Positions 16,845 through 23,554 are shown, counted from the stretch's first letter. The stretch: DNA of 23,554 nt from Promethearchaeota archaeon (GCA_030605085.1 JAUWBH010000090.1:1-23554), one strand, 5' to 3'. Notes: generated by a model not told the origin, from the sequence alone. Numbers and translations are program-made.

Positions 16845-18398
16845 ATAGCGAAAAAAATTGAGGCATCTAGAGGATTACCTAGAAGTCTTCAAGGAATTGA
16901 GTTAATTTTGAAGTATTTGAAAGAGAAAGATAAGAAATCTTCGAGTATTAAGAATATAAGTGATAATACGCAAGTTTCAATGAGAGTAGTTAAAAACATA
17001 CTTTTGCAATTAGAAAAATTCAATCAAGTGGAGCGAGTAATAGAAAAAAACTACGTTACCGCAAAATGGAAAATTACCAAATTTGGAAAGAAGGTTCTTA
17101 AACAAGCAGAGGGAATTGAAGAAGCCGCTAGTGTTTTAGATAGTAAAGTAGAATTGTTGAGGGATATTGAGATCCCGGGGGATACAGCTGGACTAAAAGA
17201 TGGAATTAAATCATCTCACGATACAATCAATTCTAAATTAAACGAATTACAAAACGAATTAAATAAATTACTAGGGGCTATATTGAATATTAACGACCCT
17301 AGTTTCGAAGATTTATTGAGTTTTTTAATTAAAAGGGTGGGATTTCTTAGACAAAAAGTCTCAAATTTACCTTATGACCCTTTAGCCAGCTATTTGATAA
17401 AAAAGAAAGGGGAGAAAGAAAAAAAGATAAGTAAAGAAGAACAAAATCATGTTTTAGTCGAAATCTATTTCTTCAATCATTTAATAATGAGTAAGTTAGA
17501 TTTGATATTTACAAGCAAGGAGAAACTATCTCAACTTATAGAAGATAAGATGTTATCCAATGCATTTTCATCGGCACACGATATAAGTACAGAATTAAGG
17601 ATGTTTACTAGTTTAATTAATTATCGAGAAACAATTAAAGTGAACTTGCATGTGTTTTCTAAAGATAACTTGATTAAATTATCGAATAACGATATTGACT
17701 CTGAACTATTAGATGTAATTATAGAGCCTTCAATCACTGAAGAAGAACGAAATAACGAATTGATTGACATAGTGCTAAAATTTCATAGTCAGTTGAAAAA
17801 AGGGAAGAAAGCATTTAATAGCCATGTTATTGAAATCAAAGATAACATTCCCCTATATGCCTTATATCAATTAATTTTTGACGAGAATCCAGAGCTGGAT
17901 TTGACTATTGAACAGTTGGAGGATGTTATAAATACATTAGCTGATGAGGGGTACATACCTGGGATAAAAATTATTCAGGAAGACGAAGATCATTATCTAA
18001 AAGTTGTTCAGTTAAAAGAATATGACATGGCTAAAGAAGAACAGACTCTAATCTCTCACGCTATAAGGTATGAATCCTTTTCTTTAGCTGACATGATTGA
18101 AGCATCTGGTTGGAGCAAGGAAAAAGTATATAATATTTTAAATAACCTAACTGAAATAGGTATTTTGAGATATTCAAAATCGTTTTTACACGGTGAACGC
18201 TGGTATGTATCAACCGCGTGGAATTGGAACAACGAAAAATACAAAATTCGGGAAGATATTTTGAGATTTGAATTAGACCTTCGGAATTTTATCGGGGAAA
18301 ATTTAAAAAATCGTTATAAAGAAGATTGGTGGGACGAGGGCATTCCTGAAATAATTAAAAGTAAAGTTGACTGTCGAGTAACCGAAAGACGAAAATAA
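16845..18398 (+). CDS. Winged-helix / coiled-coil / EAP30-like tandem winged-helix protein with start of Swt1-type HEPN domain
   Basis: The frame is coding from about 16845 (AKKIEASRGLPRSLQGIELI) although the first standard start is TTG at 16908. GAGGT lies upstream of an ATA at 16845, which may be a mutated or unusual start. Domains, numbered from the TTG: a winged helix (to about 66), coiled coil (70-120), a helical region (125-300), then two winged helices at about 310-370 and 372-437. This pair follows the ESCRT-II EAP30/Vps22 pattern: an IPLYALYQLIF helix, a HYLKVVQ strand, DMAKEEQTLISHA, SLADMIEASGWSKEKVYNIL, then HGERWYVSTAW. The N-terminal half of a Swt1-type HEPN domain follows (RFELDLRNFIGENL, YKEDWWDEGIPEIIK). 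A TAA (18396-18398) stops the frame within that domain; the remainder is at 18423-18650. RNA cleavage controlled by the winged helices is a guess. Confidence 0.7.
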   Translation: MAKKIEASRGLPRSLQGIELILKYLKEKDKKSSSIKNISDNTQVSMRVVKNILLQLEKFNQVERVIEKNYVTAKWKITKFGKKVLKQAEGIEEAASVLDSKVELLRDIEIPGDTAGLKDGIKSSHDTINSKLNELQNELNKLLGAILNINDPSFEDLLSFLIKRVGFLRQKVSNLPYDPLASYLIKKKGEKEKKISKEEQNHVLVEIYFFNHLIMSKLDLIFTSKEKLSQLIEDKMLSNAFSSAHDISTELRMFTSLINYRETIKVNLHVFSKDNLIKLSNNDIDSELLDVIIEPSITEEERNNELIDIVLKFHSQLKKGKKAFNSHVIEIKDNIPLYALYQLIFDENPELDLTIEQLEDVINTLADEGYIPGIKIIQEDEDHYLKVVQLKEYDMAKEEQTLISHAIRYESFSLADMIEASGWSKEKVYNILNNLTEIGILRYSKSFLHGERWYVSTAWNWNNEKYKIREDILRFELDLRNFIGENLKNRYKEDWWDEGIPEIIKSKVDCRVTERRK

Positions 18399-18422
18399 GA
18401 TCCCAAAATAGAAGCTAACAAA

Positions 18423-18650
18423 ATGAATTTCTTGGATTTTTCAGATTATTCGTCGATTATCCTAAGGAAGAAAAATTGGATCAATGTTTTTTCTAAATAT
18501 TTTCCAGATAAAAAAAGCTTAGATTATCCTCTTGAAAAACTAAGAATAATTAGAAACGATGTTTCCCATGTACGCGTACATCCTGACGATTTAAACAGAT
18601 ATTATGTATATATTGACGAAATTAAGAAATATTTTAACCAAAATATATAA
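18423..18650 (+). pseudogene. C-terminal half of the Swt1-type HEPN domain, in frame after a TAA
   Basis: The 75 codons continue in the same frame as the preceding gene, separated by TAA and eight sense codons. They begin NFLDFSDYSSIILRKKNW and include the HEPN motif R-x4-H (RNDVSH within LRIIRNDVSHVRVHP), followed by a terminal helix. A HEPN domain needs both halves, so this is not an independent gene but the end of one interrupted by a nonsense codon or read by stop readthrough. HEPN domains of this type are usually ribonucleases, and the catalytic Arg and His are retained here. It could be translated separately from ATG 18423, but no ribosome site is evident. Confidence 0.75.
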
Positions 18651-18720
18651 TATACATGAAATTAAATTAAATAACCTAAAAAAATGAAAATCCGATTTAA
18701 TAAAAAAATAGAATTAATGG

Positions 18721-19572
18721 GTGGAAATTAATAAAATGTTTCGAGAAGTTAAAGATAAGAAAATAAAAGATTACAATCCAGAAACTATATCTTGGCAAAG
18801 AGAAGGGAAAGATGATTTCACTACACCGTTAATAAATATCTTCCCGCAACCGGGTGATAAGATCCAAGATAAAAAGTACTTTGCTGTTAAGGATTACGAA
18901 AAAGCGCTCTTTTACAATAAAGGAGCTCTGATTGATATCGCCAGCGGCGGACTCTATGAAATTGATAAAAGTGCAAGAACTAAAGGAACAGAAATTGTTT
19001 GGATCGATACATCATTCCTTAACATCCCTTGGGGTATCCCAATAACACATGGAATTCCCACTAAAGAGGGATGCACTATTGGTCTACATGGAGATTTAAG
19101 ACTTAGAATTAGCGATGCAAAAATCTTCTATCAAACGGTTGTGGCGGGTAAAAAAGTATGGACAAGGCAAGATATCAAAGATTGGATAATGACCCTTTTA
19201 CATACTTCGCTTAGGGACATTTTTAAAACATATACTGCTAATAACATCGTTTATGAAGATCGGGAAAAGGTAATACATCAAACTACTGCGAAAGTAACGG
19301 ATGAATTTATTCAATATGGTTTAGAACTTACAACCTTCAATGTTAAAGACTTAAAAATGCCCGAGAAATACGACGAGTTAATTCGTCAAATTAATCAACA
19401 AAAAGAGAGAATTGAAGAACTGACAGGTAGAAAGAAAAGCTGTCAAGACGATTTGCTTGATGGAAAAATTACACAGGAAGAATATAACGAAAAGTGTGGT
19501 ATGATCGAAAAATTTATCAACGAGATACAAGACGAATTAAGAAAATCTGAAGAAAAATTAAGAAAGATTTAA
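18721..19572 (+). CDS. SPFH-domain (stomatin/prohibitin-like) protein with SHOCT-like tail
   Basis: This 283-residue protein (GTG at 18721; an ATG at 18736 is an alternative) has an SPFH/band-7 fold of the COG4260 type: DYNPETISWQRE, then KDYEKALFYNKGALIDIASGGLYEID, IPWGIPITHG, GLHGDLRLRISDAKIFYQTV, and a helix leading to EFIQYGLELTTFNVKDLKMP. Residues 232-283 form a charged coiled coil containing LLDGKITQEEYNEKC, similar to a SHOCT oligomerisation motif. There is no TM helix; such proteins usually associate with membranes as oligomers. It lies 70 bp after the HEPN end on the same strand, so co-expression with the EAP30/HEPN gene is likely. No defect is visible. Confidence 0.75.
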   Translation: MEINKMFREVKDKKIKDYNPETISWQREGKDDFTTPLINIFPQPGDKIQDKKYFAVKDYEKALFYNKGALIDIASGGLYEIDKSARTKGTEIVWIDTSFLNIPWGIPITHGIPTKEGCTIGLHGDLRLRISDAKIFYQTVVAGKKVWTRQDIKDWIMTLLHTSLRDIFKTYTANNIVYEDREKVIHQTTAKVTDEFIQYGLELTTFNVKDLKMPEKYDELIRQINQQKERIEELTGRKKSCQDDLLDGKITQEEYNEKCGMIEKFINEIQDELRKSEEKLRKI

Positions 19573-19684
19573 ATTAATATTCCTGTATTAAAAGAACTTT
19601 CAGAAATTTTAGAAACATGTTATAGAAATAATAATACCTCTAATTCATTTTTGATTGGAAAAAAATATTAAAGTGAAATGAAAT

Positions 19685-19876
19685 TTGAGTAAGATAAGAC
19701 AAATTGCTGAAGTTTTGGAAAAATGTGGTATTAGAAATAATGATATGCTAGATCTATTAATTCAAAACAAAAAAAATTTCCCAGAACATTTCAATAATTT
19801 GGTATCCAATCTAACAGCTATTGAAAAGATAGTTTCACATATGACTCCCGAAGTTAACAAAGAACTCCTCCACTAA
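19685..19876 (+). CDS. Small helical hypothetical protein (63 aa)
   Basis: The reading frame starts at TTG 19685 and encodes an alpha-helical, non-membrane polypeptide (KIRQIAEVLEKCGI, DMLDLLIQNKKNFPEHF, LTAIEKIVSHM). I recognise no family. It follows the SPFH gene by 112 bp on the same strand and might belong to that unit. Its last codons overlap the inner end of a nadE fragment on the other strand, so its 3' end lies close to a rearrangement point and it may itself be truncated. Confidence 0.4.
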   Translation: MSKIRQIAEVLEKCGIRNNDMLDLLIQNKKNFPEHFNNLVSNLTAIEKIVSHMTPEVNKELLH

Positions 19877-19973
19877 CACACACAATAACTCCATCAGCGT
19901 TTGCGTTTTTTACATAATCTCGTATCCAATTTTGAATTTCTTGTATCGTTTTATCGATATTTATTTTTCTCAT
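19873..19973 (-). pseudogene. nadE: 5' fragment of NAD synthetase gene (nadE)
   Basis: From ATG at 19973 the minus strand reads a typical NH3-dependent NAD+ synthetase N-terminus: a start helix with TIQEIQNWIRDYVKNANADG, then the strand VIVCVSGG leading into the SGGxDS nucleotide-binding loop. Similarity stops right after SGG at about 19873; the frame then closes with VLC and a stop at 19854. About 34 of roughly 250 residues remain, so this is a breakpoint remnant and not a functional gene. Confidence 0.65.
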
Positions 19974-20236
19974 AAACTATTCACTATTTAATTGAAATAT
20001 AATTAATCCAATGAATGAATTTCTATTTAATGATTTTTCTAATAAAGCTTTCAATATATTTACAGTTTTTATTCCATATCAATTAGAATTTAATTTTAAT
20101 TAAAAAATATTTTTTTGATTATATTGATTTTATTTAGTTAATATTATATTAGTGATTTTTAACAAATCGTTATGAAATCGTTAAGGGAAAACTGGTCTTC
20201 AATGAAATCAACGTAAAGAAGTTTTATAATACCTTT

Positions 20237-21286
20237 TTGAAACAGATTAAAGCCACAAGATACGGCGAAGGTGATGAAGTTTTCGATAAATTATTTGTGA
20301 TGAACCCCATTAGTGATGAAGATGAAAAGACTTTTATTTCCAAAGAAGAAGCAGAGAAAGTAGATAGAATTAACGACGCATTGGAAAGGATTTTCGGTTT
20401 TACCGGTCTTTTTTTGTTAAAAGCCGGTCTATTGACATTTTCAAAAGATGGCAAGAATTATGTATGCCACAATGTGGTCCCCAATTGGGAACAACTGCAA
20501 GATATATTTCGGGCTGCTTCACTTAAATTAAGGGAGAGAGGGAGGAGGAAGGAAGGAAGAGCGTGGGACTTGTTTTGGAAAAAAGATTTATTAGAATCCA
20601 ATTTATTATCATTTCTATTAAATGGATACCGCGAAATTATAACATATAAAGAAAATGGCATTAATAAAGAAATTGCACATTTACGTCTTCCGAACTTCGC
20701 GTTCCTTAACGGTCTTTTTGATGGTGTCGATAGAGCAGTTCCCTATACAATAGTAGATAAATTTAGAGCCGAATTCTATGGACCATATTCTATGAACAGG
20801 CAAGAATTAGTGATGGAGCGTTTATTCAAGTCGGGTAATGAGGCAATGAAAGTGGTTTTGAAGTTGATAGAGGGAAAAAAATATTCTCCCGATATAGAGG
20901 AACGTTTACAGGTGGAAGCCGCACGGGAGCTTTCAAAAGTTGATTTGGGAATATGGCATTTTGAAGAAGAGGTTCATTCTTTAAGAGAGCAGGTAGAAGA
21001 CATTCTTAGTGGTAAGTCTGTAGAGAAGACCATTAAACTATATTTGCCTGATAAGATTGATCCATATGAGTTTGAGATAAGCGGGGCTGAAGCTTTCGAT
21101 AAGTTCGGAATTGTTTCTTTCGGAACTCCAAGTACATTATTTAAGTCTAAAGTTTTTAAGCTTTTTATGCAGACAAAAGTAATCAATTTAAGAAAAGATT
21201 ACAACAGAGATTTAGCTGATGATAAAGGAAGTTTTAAAGAGTGGTTGATTAAGCATTGCTACGGTTTGGCATTATATTACATCTAA
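20237..21286 (+). CDS. Unrecognised soluble protein, probably 5'-truncated
   Basis: There are 349 residues from TTG at 20237, but the frame is open back to 20156 and still looks coding (YEIVKGKLVFNEINVKKFYN) with no ATG, GTG or TTG there. No ribosome site precedes the TTG, so the true 5' end was probably lost. The protein has no signal peptide, TM helix or motif I can name. It is mixed alpha/beta, with a charged stretch (LRERGRRKEGRAWDLFWKK), a Trp-rich middle, and a C-terminal half with acidic helices (IWHFEEEVHSLREQVEDIL). Together with the LRR gene that ends 5 bp away on the opposite strand, it appears by eye somewhat richer in G+C than the flanking segments. Confidence 0.55.
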   Translation: MKQIKATRYGEGDEVFDKLFVMNPISDEDEKTFISKEEAEKVDRINDALERIFGFTGLFLLKAGLLTFSKDGKNYVCHNVVPNWEQLQDIFRAASLKLRERGRRKEGRAWDLFWKKDLLESNLLSFLLNGYREIITYKENGINKEIAHLRLPNFAFLNGLFDGVDRAVPYTIVDKFRAEFYGPYSMNRQELVMERLFKSGNEAMKVVLKLIEGKKYSPDIEERLQVEAARELSKVDLGIWHFEEEVHSLREQVEDILSGKSVEKTIKLYLPDKIDPYEFEISGAEAFDKFGIVSFGTPSTLFKSKVFKLFMQTKVINLRKDYNRDLADDKGSFKEWLIKHCYGLALYYI

Positions 21287-21291
21287 ATTCC

Positions 21292-22272
21292 TTATTTGTC
21301 CTTATTTTTCATTTCCCGACAATATTGCACGCAATTTTGGGCAAGACCTACTTCCCCCACTCTTTTAAAGAAACTCTCCAGAATTGCGTTACCTCCTAGA
21401 TTTAACCATTGCAGTTCTGCAAAGTTCTCAAGTCCTTTAACCTCCGATATTAGGTTTTTACTCAGATTTAATGATTCCAAGTTTTTAAGTCTCTCGATTC
21501 CCTTTATCTCAGAGATCTTATTACTACCAAGAGATAGACTTTTTAAGCTTATGAGATTTTCCAACCCTTTAATTTTTTTTATGTTATTCTCTTTTAAATT
21601 AATTCTTTCTAGCTTTAGAAGGTTTTCAAGCCCGCTTATTTCTTCTATATTATTTCGCCAAAACGAAAGTGACTTTAAATTAACGAGGTTATCAAGATTT
21701 TCAATTTTTAAAATTTTATTCCCGTTTAATGATAGCCATACTAAACTGGTAAGGGTTTCTATCCCGCCTATTTTTTCAATCCTATTACGAGTTATCCAAA
21801 GAACTCTTAAATTCTTAAGATCTTTCAGCCCCTTTATCTCGGTAATTTTATTACCCCCCAGAATTAATTCTTCCAAATTTTCGAGATTCTCTAGCCCCTT
21901 TATTTCGGTTATTTTGTTCCCAGTTAGGTCCAATTTTTTTAAGTTTATTAAGTTTTCCAGCCCTTTAATTTCTGAAATTTCATTGTCACACAAAAGAAGT
22001 TCTTCCATTTCCGTAAATGTGTCAAGACCTTTAATTTCGGTAATTTCTTTAATCCCTCTTTCTCTTAAGTCCAATTTTTTGTTAATTACAAACTCGTAAA
22101 AACCTTCTTTAAACTCTACGTATTCGGTCTTAATATTTTTGGATTTCAGACTTTCAATTAATGTATACTTCTCTTCATAATTAAGGTAATTAAGGTATTT
22201 ACCTTCTCTTAGATATTCCATGACAGAGTAATGACCGCTTTCCATTCTTTTGGCGATCTCTTCTTTATACAC
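21292..22272 (-). CDS. Leucine-rich-repeat protein (SDS22-like), main part
   Basis: The frame from GTG 22272 reads an N-terminal helical cap (KEEIAKRMESGHYSVMEYL) followed by about ten 21-22-residue repeats of the type L-x2-L-x2-L-x-L-x2-N-x-I-x-x-I-x-G-L, as in SDS22/protein-phosphatase-regulator LRRs (for example NLEELILGGNKITEIKGL), and a C-terminal cap. It should be a curved protein-binding scaffold in the cytoplasm; the partner is unknown. Only one TAA (22297-22299) separates it, in the same frame, from the ORF upstream, and coding-like residues (LGDPLAKRVYKEEI) directly follow that stop. GTG 22272 is therefore probably not the native start; the whole gene was 21292-22689. Confidence 0.85.
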   Translation of the reverse strand: MYKEEIAKRMESGHYSVMEYLREGKYLNYLNYEEKYTLIESLKSKNIKTEYVEFKEGFYEFVINKKLDLRERGIKEITEIKGLDTFTEMEELLLCDNEISEIKGLENLINLKKLDLTGNKITEIKGLENLENLEELILGGNKITEIKGLKDLKNLRVLWITRNRIEKIGGIETLTSLVWLSLNGNKILKIENLDNLVNLKSLSFWRNNIEEISGLENLLKLERINLKENNIKKIKGLENLISLKSLSLGSNKISEIKGIERLKNLESLNLSKNLISEVKGLENFAELQWLNLGGNAILESFFKRVGEVGLAQNCVQYCREMKNKDK

Positions 22273-22296
22273 CCGTTTAGCAAGAGGGTCTCCTAA

Positions 22297-22689
22297 TTAC
22301 GTTAATTTTTTTAGCAATGGGAACGCCAGATTTCTGTGGAGCAAACGCGAATCATAATCATTTTCAAACCATACCTGCAGGTTTGAACAATGCCCCCAGA
22401 ATTCAACATCGGGTGGTATTCCTCCGCTGTGTTTGTCGGTATTCTCTAAGGAACGGTCCAGTTTCTCTGCAGCCTCATCAATTGATTCTATTTCATCGAA
22501 CGTTTTAATTTTTTCAATGGGAATGTCCAATAAAAGAAATTTACACTGGTCAAACCTCTTTTTATTAACATAAATTACAGTTTCCCAGTATTCCTCCCAA
22601 GTGTCAAATTCCAATTTTAGCGTGATGTAGTCATTAACCTTGAATTCTTTAGAACCTTCAATGTTTCTTTCTCTCTCCAGATTTTTCAT
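22297..22689 (-). CDS. N-terminal domain of the LRR protein, cut off by an in-frame TAA
   Basis: These 130 residues begin at ATG 22689 and read an alpha/beta domain (EFKVNDYITLKLEFDTW, VNKKRFDQCKFLLLDIP, IESIDEAAEKLDRSLE, PPDVEFWGHCSNLQVWFEN, HRNLAFPLLKKLT). I remember this N-terminal module from Lokiarchaeal proteins, where it runs directly into a cap of the form LTE-x-GDPLAK and then LRRs. Here LKKLT is followed by TAA at the Glu position and then LGDPLAK in the same frame. A single G-to-T change of a GAA codon would explain it. The protein therefore ends early, unless the stop is read through. Confidence 0.75.
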   Translation of the reverse strand: MKNLERERNIEGSKEFKVNDYITLKLEFDTWEEYWETVIYVNKKRFDQCKFLLLDIPIEKIKTFDEIESIDEAAEKLDRSLENTDKHSGGIPPDVEFWGHCSNLQVWFENDYDSRLLHRNLAFPLLKKLT

Positions 22690-22831
22690 CGGTATTTGTC
22701 ATATTTTATATTTAACTTACTTAAAATAAATAATTTTATCTATTTAAATAAAGATAGTCCAAGAAAATATAATAAACTAGATTTTATCATTTTTCGTTAG
22801 TTTATATCTTTGTATAAATCGAGATTGATAA

Positions 22832-22849
22832 ATGTATAAATATATACAT
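22832..22849 (+). promoter_or_regulatory. Palindrome over a TATA-like stretch
   Basis: ATGTATA-AATA-TATACAT is a perfect inverted repeat of 7-bp arms. It lies in the 273-bp gap 22690-22962, which otherwise shows no coding signal, between the LRR gene (140 bp away, divergent) and the right repeat. It may be an operator or a promoter element. Confidence 0.3.
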
Positions 22850-22962
22850 GTGCAGATGATATTAAAATAAGCCCATTAGACCATCATTTCAGATCCAAAA
22901 GTATATGAGTGGAAAACTTGTTTGAAATTCGGTTTCTTTTATATGTTTTAGTCAATTAATTT

Positions 22963-23017
22963 ATAATAAGGAAGAAACTATTTTATTTGATCTATAGGTA
23001 TGAAGTTATTTGTGAAA
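22963..23017 (+). repeat. Right copy of 55-bp direct repeat flanking the island
   Basis: Matches 452-506 at 52 of 55 positions. It starts with the last 12 codons (NNKEETILFDL plus stop) of the AIR-synthase-related gene, here without the rest of that gene, and contains the ATG of the membrane gene at 23000. Confidence 0.9.
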
Positions 23018-23554
23018 ATTCGTATGCAATTTAATATCTCAAAAAGAGAATTATCGATATTTATTATTCTTTTCCTCTCATTTAATTTAATAAATTTATT
23101 ACTTCTTAACTTTAATAATGTTAATTCATATGAAATCAATTCTGAAACTAAGAAAATACCGAAAATTTCTCAATCTGAAGCGAGTGAAAACATAAGTGTG
23201 GAAATTAAAAGTTATAGTCAATTAACTTGGTCTAGTGGCAACATTGTAATAGAAACATCCAGTAATATAACAGGATTCTTAAAAATTGATCTATCAGACG
23301 GTTTAGGAGGAAGCTATTTTCAAAATTTTCAGCAGATAATTCCAATTTCCAATACTTCTGAAAATGAAGTTTTTGAGATTCCAATAATCCCTCAGGTTTA
23401 TCTATTCCCCGGAATGTATAATCTATCACTTATTATTAATTACATTCCAGTAATAGATTCTATAGATGAAGATACAATATTATCTAGCCATTTACAAATT
23501 AATGTTGGATTAGGACCTCCAATACTAATAATATTGATTATTATATTTGGAATA
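23000..23554 (+). CDS. Secreted/membrane-anchored protein, 3' end outside window
   Basis: The frame is open from ATG 23000 to the window edge (185 codons). Residues about 18-40 form a hydrophobic signal or anchor helix (LSIFIILFLSFNLINLLLL). An extracellular beta-rich segment follows (SVEIKSYSQLTWSSGNIVIE, GGSYFQNFQQIIPI, FPGMYNLSLIINY), and a second hydrophobic helix begins at the edge (GPPILIILIIIFG). The second helix suggests a surface protein with its C-terminus inside the cell. I recognise no named family. In the undisturbed order it starts 2 bp after the stop of the AIR-synthase-related gene, so it may once have been co-transcribed with it. Confidence 0.75.
   Translation, partial: MKLFVKIRMQFNISKRELSIFIILFLSFNLINLLLLNFNNVNSYEINSETKKIPKISQSEASENISVEIKSYSQLTWSSGNIVIETSSNITGFLKIDLSDGLGGSYFQNFQQIIPISNTSENEVFEIPIIPQVYLFPGMYNLSLIINYIPVIDSIDEDTILSSHLQINVGLGPPILIILIIIFGI

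Noticed and set aside
21296..22099. 267-codon plus-strand ORF opposite the LRR gene
   Set aside because: It is a mirror of the regular LRR codons (Ser/Phe/Leu-rich shadow); the minus strand has clear LRR periodicity.
452..23017. The island as a classical transposon with terminal inverted repeats
   Set aside because: The sequences just inside the two 55-bp copies are not inverted repeats of each other and no integrase or large transposase is present apart from the internal IS.
1..23554. Genome-wide reassignment of TAA as a sense codon
   Set aside because: Most genes here end normally at TAA; a few same-frame TAA interruptions are better explained by single nonsense mutations.
1..23554. CRISPR array or rRNA genes
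   Set aside because: No regularly spaced repeats and no rRNA-like conserved stretches were seen on either strand.

Overview
The window looks like part of the chromosome of an Asgard (Lokiarchaeia-like) archaeon. The DNA is very AT-rich, promoters are TATA-type with at least one probable leaderless start, and the tRNA-Gly has no encoded CCA. The gene families are ones frequent in that group: a longin/roadblock-like domain on a multi-pass membrane protein, FG-GAP/VCBS ectodomain receptors, an SDS22-like LRR protein, a radical-SAM SPL-like protein and an EAP30 (ESCRT-II)-like tandem winged helix. These assignments come from reading motifs and remembered family features; no database search was run.

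Layout. Left edge (1-486): the 3' end of an AIR-synthase-related gene. Then a decayed beta-propeller remnant (604-991, minus), tRNA-Gly(UCC) (1227-1298), a two-gene DNA-repair operon (radical SAM SPL-like plus AlkD-like, 1481-3357) and a membrane-anchored YtcJ-like amidohydrolase (3468-5045). The minus strand from 5274 to 11462 holds a 7-TM protein with a cytosolic longin/roadblock-like domain, a frameshifted longin-like ORF, a 1366-aa integrin-like receptor and a small frameshifted Cys-containing gene. A plus-strand tandem-duplicated zinc-finger gene (11569-11973) and a broken small membrane/helical gene follow. A truncated paralogue of the receptor (12440-16102, minus) is split by a complete 1762-bp ISAzo13-family insertion sequence whose 24/26-bp terminal inverted repeats and 3-bp target duplication can be read directly.

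From 16158 to 19572, plus strand: a TIR-domain gene that is C-terminally frameshifted, a winged-helix / coiled-coil / EAP30-like tandem winged-helix / Swt1-type HEPN fusion, and an SPFH (stomatin/prohibitin-like) protein. An operator-like array precedes the fusion gene. This TIR + EAP30-HEPN + SPFH neighbourhood is the best candidate for an undescribed (perhaps defence or membrane-stress) system. In this genome the fusion carries an in-frame TAA inside HEPN and has no canonical start codon, so this copy may be dead or may need recoding.

Right part: a small ORF, a 5' fragment of nadE, an unrecognised 5'-truncated gene, an LRR gene split by one in-frame TAA, and finally the start of a secreted/membrane protein (23000 to the end). 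The last 12 codons of the left-edge AIR-synthase-related gene and the start region of the right-edge membrane gene form a 55-bp direct repeat (52/55 identical, 452-506 and 22963-23017). The two edge genes were therefore probably adjacent, and about 22.5 kb was inserted between them. The interior contains many broken genes, as expected of a decaying accessory island.
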